Shown: positions 46,605 through 54,065 of the stretch, piece after piece | Position numbering within the stretch: position 1 is the stretch's first letter | How the letters are laid out: the number at the start of each line of letters is the position of its first letter | IMG/VR virus record: IMGVR_UViG_3300043567_000426 | Location: 1-61,014 of that record | Length of the DNA stretch: 61,014 nucleotides | From: a virus | Strand: one strand, 5' to 3' | Position numbers and translations under genes: made by a program | The notes under the pieces: model-generated | Seen by the model: the letters and a program-made list of their open reading frames with translations, nothing else | What the model was told of the DNA's origin: nothing | The model's database searches: none

Positions 46605-47060
46605 ATGACTGAAGCATGCATCATGGGAATAGATCCCGGCGTCTCTGGCGCCGTGGCATTTTATTTTCCAGATTACCCTAATAGAATTTCGGTATATGAT
46701 GCGCCATCGGTAGGGAAAGAAATTAATGCTCCAGCACTTGCGCAGCTTATTAAACAATATAGCCCAACAATTTGTTATATCGAATCAGTCAACGCAATGC
46801 CAAAGCAAGGCGTCACAAGCAGCTTCAACTTCGGACAAGCATATGGCTGCGTTCGAGGAGTGGTTGCAGCGTGTGGAGTTCCGACTGTTTTGGTAAGCCC
46901 ACGAAAGTGGAAAAGCTTTTTTGCTTTGGATTCGGATAAAGAAAAATCCAGAAGACTAGCAATAATGAAATGGCCTGATGGCGGTCATTTTAACAGAAAG
47001 AAAGATGACGGCCGCGCGGAAGCGGCCTTGATTGCTTTATATGGGAGCAAACAGTTATGA
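46605..47060 (+). CDS. RuvC-like Holliday-junction resolvase
   Basis: 151 residues. 'IMGIDPGVSGAVAFYF' (D10), 'ICYIESVNAMP' (E60) and 'KKDDGRAEAALIALYG' (D134/D135) give the acidic active site of phage RuvC-type nucleases. It would resolve branched replication intermediates before packaging. Its ATG follows immediately after the repeat array with no strong ribosome-binding site, which is unusual. It overlaps the next gene by 4 bases. Confidence 0.88.
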   Translation: MTEACIMGIDPGVSGAVAFYFPDYPNRISVYDAPSVGKEINAPALAQLIKQYSPTICYIESVNAMPKQGVTSSFNFGQAYGCVRGVVAACGVPTVLVSPRKWKSFFALDSDKEKSRRLAIMKWPDGGHFNRKKDDGRAEAALIALYGSKQL

Positions 47061-47362
47061 GTGATTTTACTAATCTTTTAGAAAAATTGCGCAGCGAGCA
47101 TAACGACCCTTGGCAAGTAAATCCTGCCGCAAAGATAGCGGCCGACGCTATTGAATGGCTGGTAAAAGAAATCAATAATTTACGCGAAATGAGCGTTGCA
47201 GAAGAAGTTTTAGCAAATCAAATTAGAAAAGAAATTAGAGAAGATGAGCGTGAGCGTTGCGCAAAAATTGCGGAGCAGTTTTTATCAAATAACGAGCCGG
47301 TGCGCTTGACCGCAAGCAGTATAGCTGCCGCTATTAGGGAGAGAAGTAATGGGACTATTTGA
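47057..47362 (+). CDS. Small helical phage protein
   Basis: 101 residues. 'EIREDERERCAKIAEQFL' and the terminal 'ASSIAAAIRERSNG' match a common short phage protein with an 'ERERCAKIAE' helix and unknown role. It is coupled to RuvC (ATGA) and overlaps the next gene by 14 bases. Confidence 0.7.
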   Translation: MSDFTNLLEKLRSEHNDPWQVNPAAKIAADAIEWLVKEINNLREMSVAEEVLANQIRKEIREDERERCAKIAEQFLSNNEPVRLTASSIAAAIRERSNGTI

Positions 47363-47729
47363 CAGCCCTTGGCTTAGTAAAGAAGATCATGAGCGGCTTG
47401 TCCATCTCAATCTTATTGGCCAAGTCAATATGCTTAATCTGCATAACTACGAGCTACAGGCTAAATTGGAAATGGCGCGTGGTAGGATAGTAGAACTAGA
47501 ACATCAACTGAAAGTTGAATGTGACACCTATCTCTGGAATCGCAAACTAATGTCGAGACGCATTGCGTCCTTACAGGGATGGATGAAGAAATTATTCAAA
47601 TACGGCAGTTCGTCGGAAGCAATACGCAATCAAATGACAATGACGACAGAGATACCCGACACATTGATGCGGGAAGGTGAGGATATTTTAATTGAAATAA
47701 CGCCAGCATTGGAGAACGGTAAAGAATAA
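47349..47729 (+). CDS. Small coiled-coil protein
   Basis: 126 residues, with a coiled coil at about residues 20-60 ('NYELQAKLEMARGRIVELEH') and an acidic C-terminus. No family recognised. It is the last gene of the RuvC operon and is followed by a strong hairpin. Confidence 0.6.
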   Translation: MGLFDSPWLSKEDHERLVHLNLIGQVNMLNLHNYELQAKLEMARGRIVELEHQLKVECDTYLWNRKLMSRRIASLQGWMKKLFKYGSSSEAIRNQMTMTTEIPDTLMREGEDILIEITPALENGKE

Positions 47730-47759
47730 AAAAGACGGCGTAGTTGGAGCTACGCCGTC
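47728..47759 (-). terminator. Strong hairpin oriented as a leftward terminator
   Basis: GACGGCGTAG (47734-47743), loop TTGGAG, CTACGCCGTC (47750-47759). On the minus strand it is followed by TTTTTTATT, a full Rho-independent signal; on the plus strand it is followed by GCCAGAAG. It may act in both directions, but the sequence favours stopping leftward transcripts. Confidence 0.7.
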
Positions 47760-47790
47760 GCCAGAAGTCTGGGAAGTCTCGATAAGTTTT

Positions 47791-47855
47791 TATAATGCAT
47801 TCTGTTAAGGAATGCAACATTTCCCCGACTCTGGTGGACAGTAAAAAACGCCAGA
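47791..47855 (+). promoter_or_regulatory. Candidate -10 box and leader hairpins before the primase-helicase
   Basis: A perfect TATAAT (47791-47796) lies 70 bases before the primase-helicase start; the matching -35 is poor. Two small stems follow (TGCATTC/GAATGCA, CTCTGG/CCAGAG), the second just before the start codon. This could be an activator-dependent promoter with a structured leader. Confidence 0.45.
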
Positions 47856-47865
47856 GGATAATAAA

Positions 47866-50151
47866 ATGATCGACTTCGATGATGAATATGCAAGCATTCG
47901 GCAATGGGCCAGAATGTATTTCGATCTTGGGCTGCAAGTTGTTCCTGCTTACAAGCCAGGAGAGCGCGATCAGTGGAAGCGCCCAGCGTTAAAGAACTGG
48001 ACGCATCTGCAAAAGCTGAAAATGTCTGAGGAGGATTTCAATCAATGGTGGGGGGATCATGGCGAGTTCGTTAACAGACATAGCCTTGGCTTCATTAATG
48101 GTTATGTTTCTGGCGATGTCTTTACTATTGATATAGACAGCTACAAAGACACCAACGCGGCCCTATGGCTCGAAGAAGCGCAAAACCTATTCAACGAAGG
48201 TAAGCTATTTAATACGCCAACGCAGACAACTGGCGGCGGCGGCAAGCAGCTTCTATTCAGAGCGCCTCCAGGTTGGTCGCCGCCAACATCAGCAAACCCT
48301 GTTATGGGAATTGATATCAGAGGCGAAGGCGGCTTTGCGATGTTGCCGCCATCTAATCATACGTCAGGCAAGCAATACGCATGGGATGATGATTATGAGC
48401 CATGGACCACACCCATCATGGAGGCTCCAGAAGGTTTCTGCGCAGCCATTGATGAGCTCTTTGGGCGGTTTAACAATAACCTTGGCGCAACGTCTCTAAC
48501 ACAAAAGGCGCTTTCAACGATTAAGATGCCAACGCCGGCATATAAGGAGGATGCTTTTGGTGGCGTAATTGATGGCCGTGAAGATCTGATGTTTCGATGG
48601 GTGTTTAAAGCATTAGTTGTTTTACACATCGAAACAAATGGCGAAGCGCCAACGGTAGATCAGGAAAGAGAAAGCTTTGAGCGGCTTTGCAAGTATTGGA
48701 TCGACAAGGTTGATTGCCAAGACCAGAACCCACCGCCGGGCTTAACAAAAGAACAGCTGCTAGACAGAGAAAACAGAGGGCCAAAATTACTCTGGAGCAA
48801 ATGGCGCCATACAATGCAGAAGCATTGGGCGGGGCGCATTGCGGAGGCGGCAAGAAATCCTAGAGAGGGTTTTAAAAGCCAGAAGGTAAATAAGCCGGAG
48901 CTCTACGATAGTTTTGATGAGATTGATTCTGAGCCTTCCGATTCGGAAGATTTTGTAGCGCCAAAGAAGAAGCTCTTCATCTTTAAAGATATGGAAGACA
49001 TTGAAAACTTCGTCCCGCCAAAAACGCTTGTCTCCTCAACCATCATCGAAAACAGCCTTGGCTTTTTCTTTGGAGCACCAGGTTCCGGCAAGACGTTCGT
49101 CTGCACATCCCTAGCTTTGTCGATCGCATATGGCGTTAAGAAGTGGTTTTGGAACACAATAATAGAGCGCCACGGTCCTGTGATTTACATCAGCACGGAA
49201 GGCACAAGCGATGTCAGGTTCCGCATAGAGGCGTGGAAGAAGCACCATAAATTAAAACGAAGAGCGCCTTTCTACCTCTTGGATGAAACGGTCAATTTCC
49301 TAGAGCGCGAAAGCGTCAACATGCTGATGGAATCAATAAAGAGCTTAATCCAGAACAAATTAGGCGGGGAAATGCCGGTGGCCATTTTTGTCGATACGGT
49401 TTCAAGGACGATCGCGGGAGCCGATGAGAATGGCCAAAAGGACATGACAAAATTTGTCGAGGTCTGCGACAAGATCCGGCGCGTCTTCAAAACCACGGTC
49501 ATCGGCGTTCACCACACCGGGCGCCAAGGCGAGACCATGCGCGGCTCAACGGTGCTAGACGGCGCTGCTGATTTCCTCATGCTGGTGAGCAGGCAGGATG
49601 GCTCCGAAAACGGAATCATCAGAGCGGAGAAGATCAAAGCCTTCAGAGACAAATGGGAGAAGCCATTCGCCTTAAAGCATATGGATTTAGGAGACATATG
49701 GAGCGAGGGTTCTCTGGTGGCTACTGACGTAGGCCCAGAGCCAAACACGGCGCCAGGAGCCTTTGGGGGCCCGCAGGAGACAGGTTTCTACCAAGCCGGC
49801 CCGATCAGGCTAACGATCGAAGAGAGAGACAATATCATAGCCTCTATAAAAGAGGATTGGGATGCATATCGCCCTTGGTCTATGGCGAGGAACATGAAGC
49901 TAGATCCACGCCATGCCTACCGCAGGCTGCATGCCGTAACGAAGCGCAGACTGAGCGAATCAAATTCATACGGGGTGATTTCTGCGTTCATTGATTCGGG
50001 TTTTGTATCCGAAGGAATACGAGATTCAAAAACCAAATTGAAGGGATTGAAAATAATTTTTGACCCCAAAAAAGCTACGGAAGTAAGCCAAAATAATTAC
50101 GGAGATGCGGAAGGAACTACCGTCTCTGAACCTAATGAAAACAACGACTAA
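47866..50151 (+). CDS. Bifunctional primase-polymerase / helicase
   Basis: 761 residues. Residues 1-190 form a prim-pol domain: 'FTIDIDSYKD' (D89, D91), 'TTGGGGKQLLFRAP' and 'GIDIRGEGGFAMLPPSNH'. Residues 380-620 are a RepA/DnaB-type ATPase with Walker A 'GAPGSGKT' (K409), Walker B 'AIFVDTVSRT' (D510) and 'TVIGVHHTGRQGETMRGS'. The C-terminus has a winged-helix-like region ('RHAYRRLHAVTKRRLSES'). It primes and unwinds phage DNA. With no phage polymerase seen, it would recruit the host replicase. Confidence 0.9.
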   Translation: MIDFDDEYASIRQWARMYFDLGLQVVPAYKPGERDQWKRPALKNWTHLQKLKMSEEDFNQWWGDHGEFVNRHSLGFINGYVSGDVFTIDIDSYKDTNAALWLEEAQNLFNEGKLFNTPTQTTGGGGKQLLFRAPPGWSPPTSANPVMGIDIRGEGGFAMLPPSNHTSGKQYAWDDDYEPWTTPIMEAPEGFCAAIDELFGRFNNNLGATSLTQKALSTIKMPTPAYKEDAFGGVIDGREDLMFRWVFKALVVLHIETNGEAPTVDQERESFERLCKYWIDKVDCQDQNPPPGLTKEQLLDRENRGPKLLWSKWRHTMQKHWAGRIAEAARNPREGFKSQKVNKPELYDSFDEIDSEPSDSEDFVAPKKKLFIFKDMEDIENFVPPKTLVSSTIIENSLGFFFGAPGSGKTFVCTSLALSIAYGVKKWFWNTIIERHGPVIYISTEGTSDVRFRIEAWKKHHKLKRRAPFYLLDETVNFLERESVNMLMESIKSLIQNKLGGEMPVAIFVDTVSRTIAGADENGQKDMTKFVEVCDKIRRVFKTTVIGVHHTGRQGETMRGSTVLDGAADFLMLVSRQDGSENGIIRAEKIKAFRDKWEKPFALKHMDLGDIWSEGSLVATDVGPEPNTAPGAFGGPQETGFYQAGPIRLTIEERDNIIASIKEDWDAYRPWSMARNMKLDPRHAYRRLHAVTKRRLSESNSYGVISAFIDSGFVSEGIRDSKTKLKGLKIIFDPKKATEVSQNNYGDAEGTTVSEPNENND

Positions 50152-50263
50152 TATGCTTTACGGAAGCAATATTCTTCCGTAGTCAAAAAACAGCCTTTTA
50201 CTTACGGAGTTTTATTATGCAATATCAACGCCTTACATACGGAAGTAGGATTACGGAAGTAAA
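50074..50263. repeat. Cluster of ACGGAAG half-sites around the 3' end of the primase-helicase
   Basis: ACGGAAGTA-type words occur near 50074, 50240 and 50254. A palindrome TACGGAAG-7-CTTCCGTA spans 50159-50181. The half-site CGGAAG/CTTCCG is the same as in the four operator promoters, but the gap is 7 bases instead of 3. The gap 50152-50403 otherwise holds GC-rich words (gcgctcgcgctgcgcttggc) and no gene. Confidence 0.5.
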
Positions 50264-50403
50264 TACCCCCCTTTGGGGAATCCCCCCTGCTCGCGCATCG
50301 CGCCTGACGGCGCTCGCGCTGCGCTTGGCGCTTGACGCGAGGCGCGAAGTTGGTTTAGCCTTAACGGCGATTTGATATTGAGATTAATTATTGAGGTAGT
50401 GTG

Positions 50404-51087
50404 ATGGCGCGAAAGCCCCAAAAGAAACTTCCTATGTCTGATCGTGGCGTTCCGGTATCAACGCGTCCGGCAATGCCTTGGGCGACAACTCCCGGAATGT
50501 ATATCGCTGGCAAGGAGGCGTTAGACGCCGCCGACTTTCTTGGCGTGAAGATGGACAGGTATTGGGGCGTGGGCCGATTGCGCCTTCTGGTCGATAGCGC
50601 GTTGAGGGAGAAGTTCGATCGGCAACGGTATCTTCTGGCGCAGGCTCGATGGGAAGGAACGCTCGAAGACGTCAAGCGAGAGAGCCAGCGCATGGTAACG
50701 GCGTATAAGGCGCTCAACGCTTATGCGCAGGCGTTAGGAGACCCGCCCGTGGACGATAGCGTCTGGGAGGTGGGGATACCCACTGGCGTATTGGCTGGAA
50801 CGGTGCTGGCCGTCATCAAGAATGATGAGGCAATGGCGAAGGTTGTTGCAGAGGGCCGTAACGTGATTGTGATGACGCTGGATGAGGTGGCGCGGTATAT
50901 TGGGCAGGATCGCGATCTTCTGGAAATAAAGAAGACATTCCCCGGAGCGCAAATCAAAAGAGCCGAAATGCCAATAGACCCGCTTATGCCGTCTCTAACG
51001 CCAATGGATGAAGGCATGCCAGATGTGAAGGCGCCAATTGATGGCGTATTGGATTACGGCGATTTGAATGATGAAGTTCCGTTTTAG
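50404..51087 (+). CDS. Replication-module protein with SSB-like acidic tip
   Basis: 227 residues from ATG 50404 with GAGG upstream (GTG at 50401 is possible). It has a helical core ('KFDRQRYLLAQARWEGTLED', 'SQRMVTAYKALNAYAQALGD') and a flexible Pro/Asp-rich tail ending 'DLNDEVPF', very like the C-terminal tip of SSB. Family known to me only as hypothetical. It may bind a host replication factor through the tip, or be a divergent SSB. Confidence 0.65.
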   Translation: MARKPQKKLPMSDRGVPVSTRPAMPWATTPGMYIAGKEALDAADFLGVKMDRYWGVGRLRLLVDSALREKFDRQRYLLAQARWEGTLEDVKRESQRMVTAYKALNAYAQALGDPPVDDSVWEVGIPTGVLAGTVLAVIKNDEAMAKVVAEGRNVIVMTLDEVARYIGQDRDLLEIKKTFPGAQIKRAEMPIDPLMPSLTPMDEGMPDVKAPIDGVLDYGDLNDEVPF

Positions 51088-51096
51088 GAAAATAAT

Positions 51097-51288
51097 ATGA
51101 TTCCAATTGCGCCAATTGTAATGTTTGTAACGCACATAAACGGCATGACGTTTGTGCCATTTTATGATCTTGATTCTTGTATAAAAGCGAGAGAAGATTT
51201 AAAAAAGATGGATAGATCCATCACAACTAAATGCGTTCCAACAAGCGTAGAAACGCGTAAGGAACTAGAAGAATTACAAAAGAAATGA
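51097..51288 (+). CDS. Small protein with hydrophobic N-terminus
   Basis: 63 residues. 'MIPIAPIVMFVTHINGMTFV' could be a signal or membrane segment, followed by 'FYDLDSCIKAREDLKKMD' and a second cysteine. A common environmental phage microprotein, perhaps periplasmic. It is last in the rightward operon and convergent with the HTH gene. Confidence 0.6.
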   Translation: MIPIAPIVMFVTHINGMTFVPFYDLDSCIKAREDLKKMDRSITTKCVPTSVETRKELEELQKK

Positions 51289-51375
51289 GTCTTTTGTAAT
51301 ATTAGCGTTCAACTACTAGGAGCAGCCATCGGAAAGACAAAGATACATACACATATCGCGTGACAACATATGTGT

Positions 51376-51403
51376 TAAAAAGGGGAGGCAACTTACCTCC
51401 CCT
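51376..51403 (-). terminator. Leftward terminator of the small-gene operon
   Basis: AGGGGAGG (51381-51388), 7-nt loop, CCTCCCCT (51396-51403). On the minus strand it is followed by TTTTTAA. It lies 20 bases after the last leftward gene and closes the whole 51.4-55.2 kb operon. Just to its left is an ACACATAT...ATATGTGT inverted repeat of unknown role. Confidence 0.75.
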
Positions 51404-51422
51404 AATTCATGCAAGGCGATTT

Positions 51423-51647
51423 TTATAGGTAATCGCGCATCTCTTTTCTTATTACTCTTTCAATCCACGGCAAATCTATTTTCCCTTTATCGTATGCTTG
51501 AAGAACCATTGATACTGCGCGTGGAATGCCATGAGCGCCATTGCGCCATGACGTTACTTGGCGAAACGAAACATCAGCAATCAACATAATATCGTTATTG
51601 CACATATTATGTTTGGTCATGATTGCTTTGAACTCATCTGCCGACAT
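51423..51647 (-). CDS. Small helix-turn-helix regulator
   Basis: 74 residues from ATG 51647 (AAAGGAT upstream). 'MSADEFKAIMTKHNMCNNDI' followed by 'MLIADVSFRQVTSWRNGAHG' is a Cro/C1-type helix-turn-helix with the usual 'W..G' end. Last gene of the leftward operon. It is a candidate for the protein that binds the operators in this operon's promoters, which would give autoregulation, but nothing in the sequence proves it. Confidence 0.7.
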   Translation of the reverse strand: MSADEFKAIMTKHNMCNNDIMLIADVSFRQVTSWRNGAHGIPRAVSMVLQAYDKGKIDLPWIERVIRKEMRDYL

Positions 51648-51780
51648 TGCGTAGTATCCTTTCACGAATAGCGGCAATGACGTCGCGCTCTGTCCAGTGT
51701 TCCGCAGGATAATTAATGCGACCAGTAAGAGCGCAGAAGTAAGTCCAGAGCTCTGGGTTAGCTGTGTGGCAAGGTTCCAT
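51634..51780 (-). CDS. 48-residue protein of the small-gene operon
   Basis: ATG 51780, preceded by GAGGGG. Begins 'MEPCHTANPELWTYFCALTG' and ends 'AAIRERILRNVGR'. It overlaps the HTH gene by 14 bases and the upstream membrane peptide by one base (TAATG). Short phage proteins ending in 'AAIRERI' are common. The coupling supports translation. Function unknown. Confidence 0.6.
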   Translation of the reverse strand: MEPCHTANPELWTYFCALTGRINYPAEHWTERDVIAAIRERILRNVGR

Positions 51781-51884
51781 TATTTATCCCCTCTTGTAAC
51801 GATATAAACGATGATTAACGCATTGAAAGACGCAACAATAAACGCAACAAAAAAGATCGTGAGCGTTTGTAATGCGTCATCCAT
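51780..51884 (-). CDS. 34-residue membrane peptide
   Basis: ATG 51884 with GAGGAA eight bases upstream. A single hydrophobic span ('IFFVAFIVASFNALIIVYIV') makes up most of the peptide. It overlaps the gene at 51877 by 8 bases and couples to the next by TAATG. A small inner-membrane peptide, perhaps altering host envelope functions. Confidence 0.6.
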   Translation of the reverse strand: MDDALQTLTIFFVAFIVASFNALIIVYIVTRGDK

Positions 51885-52125
51885 TAACATATTCCTCATA
51901 GTTTAGTTGATCGTTGGTGAGAACAATGTCTTGCTCAATTTCTGCAAGCGCATCTGTTACTGATACGAGATGATCGAATGAGTGCAGGATAATTTTATAT
52001 CCTTGCTTCTCCGCCATGCCGCGAAAGATGCGCGCATCATCTGGCGTTGAAAAAGAGAATGTGCGCTCAGACACCATGTCAGTTGTGACAGGATAAGCGA
52101 CGGTTACTTTGTGGAATATACGCAT
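51877..52125 (-). CDS. Small unknown protein
   Basis: 82 residues from 52125 ('MRIFHKVTVAYPVTTDMVSE'), with the recurrent leader GGAGATTGATATG. Acidic C-terminus ('EIEQDIVLTNDQLNYEEYVN'). An alpha/beta pattern 'FSTPDDARIFRGMAEKQGYK' suggests a small folded domain. No family recognised. Confidence 0.6.
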   Translation of the reverse strand: MRIFHKVTVAYPVTTDMVSERTFSFSTPDDARIFRGMAEKQGYKIILHSFDHLVSVTDALAEIEQDIVLTNDQLNYEEYVNG

Positions 52126-52126
52126 A

Positions 52127-52225
52127 TCAATCTCCAAAGAAATACCAAACAAGGGTCATTGCGGAACCTACCCCCACCGTTGCTACGGTGAGGGAGGTTA
52201 AAATGAAGTAAAGCCAGAAGCGCAT
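52127..52225 (-). CDS. 32-residue membrane peptide
   Basis: ATG 52225 overlaps the stop of the previous gene (TAATG). The peptide is one membrane helix ('FWLYFILTSLTVATVGVGSA'). Its 3' end contains the leader (GGAGATTGA) of the following gene. Second membrane microprotein of this operon. Confidence 0.55.
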   Translation of the reverse strand: MRFWLYFILTSLTVATVGVGSAMTLVWYFFGD

Positions 52226-52533
52226 TATGCTACGGCTTTGAGGTTAGCCGTGACGCGAAGCGCCTTGGTCTCTTCGCCATAATTGAAGCAGCTTTCGACT
52301 TGCTCTGCGGTAGCGCCAAGCTCCAGAAGCAACTTGGTGACTGCGTCCTTGTTGAGGGTCTTGGCGCCCTTCTTAGTGTCAACGATAACGGAGCAAACGT
52401 CACCGTCGATTTGCTTGGCGCCAGTAGCAAGGATCTCCTTTTTGGCTGCCTCTACACGAGCCTTGATTTGCTTCTCTTGGTCTTTGAGAAGAGCGTAAGC
52501 GTCAGCGAGAGGAGCTAAGTTGGAAAGCGTCAT
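52225..52533 (-). CDS. Conserved small helical protein
   Basis: 102 residues. 'LADAYALLKDQEKQIKARVE' and 'AKKEILATGAKQIDG' form a coiled coil, followed by a small beta/alpha part ending 'ALRVTANLKAVA'. A family I have seen in phages as hypothetical. It is directly downstream of operator promoter A and so the first gene of its transcript. Confidence 0.7.
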   Translation of the reverse strand: MTLSNLAPLADAYALLKDQEKQIKARVEAAKKEILATGAKQIDGDVCSVIVDTKKGAKTLNKDAVTKLLLELGATAEQVESCFNYGEETKALRVTANLKAVA

Positions 52534-52571
52534 TTTGTATCTCCATGTCTAAGTCAATTTCAATGATGATA

Positions 52572-52600
52572 GGTATACCGGAAGAAACTTCCGCTGTCAA
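52572..52600 (-). promoter_or_regulatory. Operator promoter A
   Basis: Minus strand: TTGACA (52600-52595), 17-bp spacer containing the palindrome CGGAAG-TTT-CTTCCG (52579-52593), TATACC (52577-52572). The operator fills the spacer, so a bound protein would block RNA polymerase. A conserved 5' leader (ATCATCATTGAAATTGA) follows. Confidence 0.85.
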
Positions 52601-52627
52601 CTGCCTTCTGAAACTTTTTTTATTTTT

Positions 52628-52789
52628 TTATTCTTCTCCCCGTGGATACATTTCTTTGAGCTCAACAATGGCTTCTTCTTCTGTGCTTCCAAAACCACGA
52701 TCCATGCGGCCGTCATCATCTGGTTCATCGTCGTCGTAATAGGCAACCCATTCGCGAGTGAAGTCCTCATAGTAAGTGTTAATTTTCAT
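52628..52789 (-). CDS. 53-residue acidic protein
   Basis: Starts at 52789 ('MKINTYYEDFTREWVAYYDD') and is strongly acidic (DDDEPDDDG, TEEE). It overlaps the upstream HTH gene by 11 bases. Acidic phage microproteins can mimic DNA, but this is only a possibility. An AT-rich stretch follows its stop. Confidence 0.6.
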   Translation of the reverse strand: MKINTYYEDFTREWVAYYDDDEPDDDGRMDRGFGSTEEEAIVELKEMYPRGEE

Positions 52790-52982
52790 TTGTAATGCTC
52801 CGCCAGGTTTTATGGTTTAAGATGTCAGATATGGTTGAGCAGCCAACGCCATATTGCTGCGCCAACTCTCGATAGGTTACGGCGCCGGCGTCATACTGCC
52901 GGCGTATATCTTTAACGTCTTGCGCAGATAGCTTGCTGTGAGGATGTTTCTCGCCAGAAGCATAATTGCCAATAAACATCAC
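52779..52982 (-). CDS. Small helix-turn-helix protein
   Basis: 67 residues. 'HPHSKLSAQDVKDIRRQYDA' and 'TYRELAQQYGVGCSTISDIL' form a resolvase/homeodomain-like helix-turn-helix ending 'NHKTWRSI', typical of phage HNH-associated or stand-alone regulators; no nuclease domain is present. Its start overlaps the previous stop. A second candidate operator-binding protein. Confidence 0.65.
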   Translation of the reverse strand: MMFIGNYASGEKHPHSKLSAQDVKDIRRQYDAGAVTYRELAQQYGVGCSTISDILNHKTWRSITNEN

Positions 52983-53173
52983 TTGTAGGCCCTCGCATAG
53001 GCTAGATGGTGACGGGCGTCAGCTAGAAGCTTTTCAGCATGCTCTGCATTGCGTGTGATAAAAAGCTTGTAATCGCGAATCTTGCGAAGACCCATTTGCT
53101 TGTGAAATGATTCGGCGCATTTGCCGAAAGCTGCGCGGATCTGCCCTGGGTTCATGTCGTATACTGAAAGCAT
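52979..53173 (-). CDS. Small unknown protein
   Basis: 64 residues from 53173 ('MLSVYDMNPGQIRAAFGKCA'), basic and helical ('EHAEKLLADARHHLAYARAY'). It has the exact leader CCTTATGGAGATTGATATG and overlaps the next gene by 4 bases. No family recognised. Confidence 0.6.
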   Translation of the reverse strand: MLSVYDMNPGQIRAAFGKCAESFHKQMGLRKIRDYKLFITRNAEHAEKLLADARHHLAYARAYK

Positions 53174-53192
53174 ATCAATCTCCATAAGGTTA
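53171..53192 (-). repeat. Leader repeat 1
   Basis: TAACC followed by TTATGGAGATTGATATG. The GGAG is the ribosome-binding site and the final ATG the start of the 53173 gene. An upstream in-frame ATG (which would give MEIDM) overlaps the GGAG and is unlikely to be used. Confidence 0.8.
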
Positions 53193-53200
53193 GGGATGTT

Positions 53201-53216
53201 AGGGGCCGAAGCCCCT
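53201..53216 (-). terminator. Intercistronic UUCG hairpin 1
   Basis: On the minus strand AGGGGC-TTCG-GCCCCT, a very stable tetraloop stem four bases after the stop of the 53221 gene and just before leader repeat 1. No U-tract, so more likely an mRNA stabiliser or processing site than a full terminator. Confidence 0.65.
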
Positions 53217-53220
53217 TTGA

Positions 53221-53421
53221 TCAGGCTGCCTTGCGGCTGCGGCGCTTTGGCGCAACATAGTTTGCGGCGCGCTCTTCATAGCAACGAACATGGCGCTCTA
53301 ATTCTTCCACAGTGTTAAAGAAAGCGCAGAATGTCATGATGTCCTGATTGATGTTTGCTGGATGATTTTGAGCTTTGCCGAGTCTGGCCATCAATTCTGG
53401 GTTGCTTTTCCATACGCTCAT
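53221..53421 (-). CDS. Small basic protein
   Basis: 66 residues from 53421 (GGAGA upstream). 'PANINQDIMTFCAFFNTVEE' precedes a basic end ('YVAPKRRSRKAA'), which suggests nucleic-acid binding. First gene after operator promoter B. Confidence 0.6.
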   Translation of the reverse strand: MSVWKSNPELMARLGKAQNHPANINQDIMTFCAFFNTVEELERHVRCYEERAANYVAPKRRSRKAA

Positions 53422-53459
53422 TTTAGTTCTCCGTTTCAATCTCAATCTCAATGATGATA

Positions 53460-53488
53460 TGTATATCGGAAGTTTCTTCCGATGTCAA
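53460..53488 (-). promoter_or_regulatory. Operator promoter B
   Basis: Minus strand: GGCGC then TTGACA (53488-53483), 17-bp spacer with CGGAAG-AAA-CTTCCG (53467-53481), TATACA (53465-53460), then ATCATCATTGAGATTGA. Same layout as promoter A. Confidence 0.88.
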
Positions 53489-53506
53489 GCGCCTTTAAAA
53501 TATTTT

Positions 53507-53677
53507 TTAAAAATTTTTATAACGCCCGTTTATTAAACGCTGCACTCGAAAAACCTGAGATTTATTTTTATAAATATCTATTTGAGCATCTAATGCGGAT
53601 AGCTCCCACGCTGCCGTTATCATAAGCCATTTGCCATCATGCAGAATCTGCAATCTAAATTCTGGGTATGCGCGCAT
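53507..53677 (-). CDS. Small unknown protein
   Basis: 56 residues from 53677 ('MRAYPEFRLQILHDGKWLMI'), beta-like with a basic end ('RVQRLINGRYKNF'). It uses leader repeat 2 and ends 18 bases before the -35 of promoter B. No family recognised. Confidence 0.6.
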   Translation of the reverse strand: MRAYPEFRLQILHDGKWLMITAAWELSALDAQIDIYKNKSQVFRVQRLINGRYKNF

Positions 53678-53696
53678 ATCAATCTCCATAAGGTTA
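53675..53696 (-). repeat. Leader repeat 2
   Basis: Identical copy of TAACC + TTATGGAGATTGATATG; its first three bases are the stop codon of the upstream gene. Confidence 0.8.
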
Positions 53697-54038
53697 AGCG
53701 AATGATTCAGCTAAAGCATTTGCGCGTGATAGAATGCGGGTCATTTCGTCGTTGACTGTGTGGTCGCAGATGACATCATGGCCATCGTTGCCGTAGACCA
53801 GATAAACCATGCCGATGCGCATATTTTTTGAGTCTTTAAAGGTTAAATACTCTTCGTCACACTGACGGATCTCTTTCATCATGCGCTTGAAATTGATAGC
53901 GCGATTGTCATCTGGCGCGGCGATACAGGTTATCTCTTCCCCGTTAGTGTGGCTAACCGTGTATCCAAGATCCAAAGCGTTTTGGATTATCGTAAAAACG
54001 ATTTCATGCTCGATGAGGGCTATGTCCTGGCGGTTCAT
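53694..54038 (-). CDS. Unknown protein of the small-gene operon
   Basis: 114 residues from 54038 ('MNRQDIALIEHEIVFTIIQN'), alpha/beta, acidic, with 'FKDSKNMRIGMVYLVYGNDG' and a helical end. Leader repeat 3 supplies the start. No family recognised. Confidence 0.6.
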   Translation of the reverse strand: MNRQDIALIEHEIVFTIIQNALDLGYTVSHTNGEEITCIAAPDDNRAINFKRMMKEIRQCDEEYLTFKDSKNMRIGMVYLVYGNDGHDVICDHTVNDEMTRILSRANALAESFA

Positions 54039-54057
54039 ATCAATCTCCATAAGGTTA
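54036..54057 (-). repeat. Leader repeat 3
   Basis: Identical copy of TAACC + TTATGGAGATTGATATG, placed between the 54066 gene and the 54038 gene. Confidence 0.8.
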
Positions 54058-54065
54058 AAAACGAA

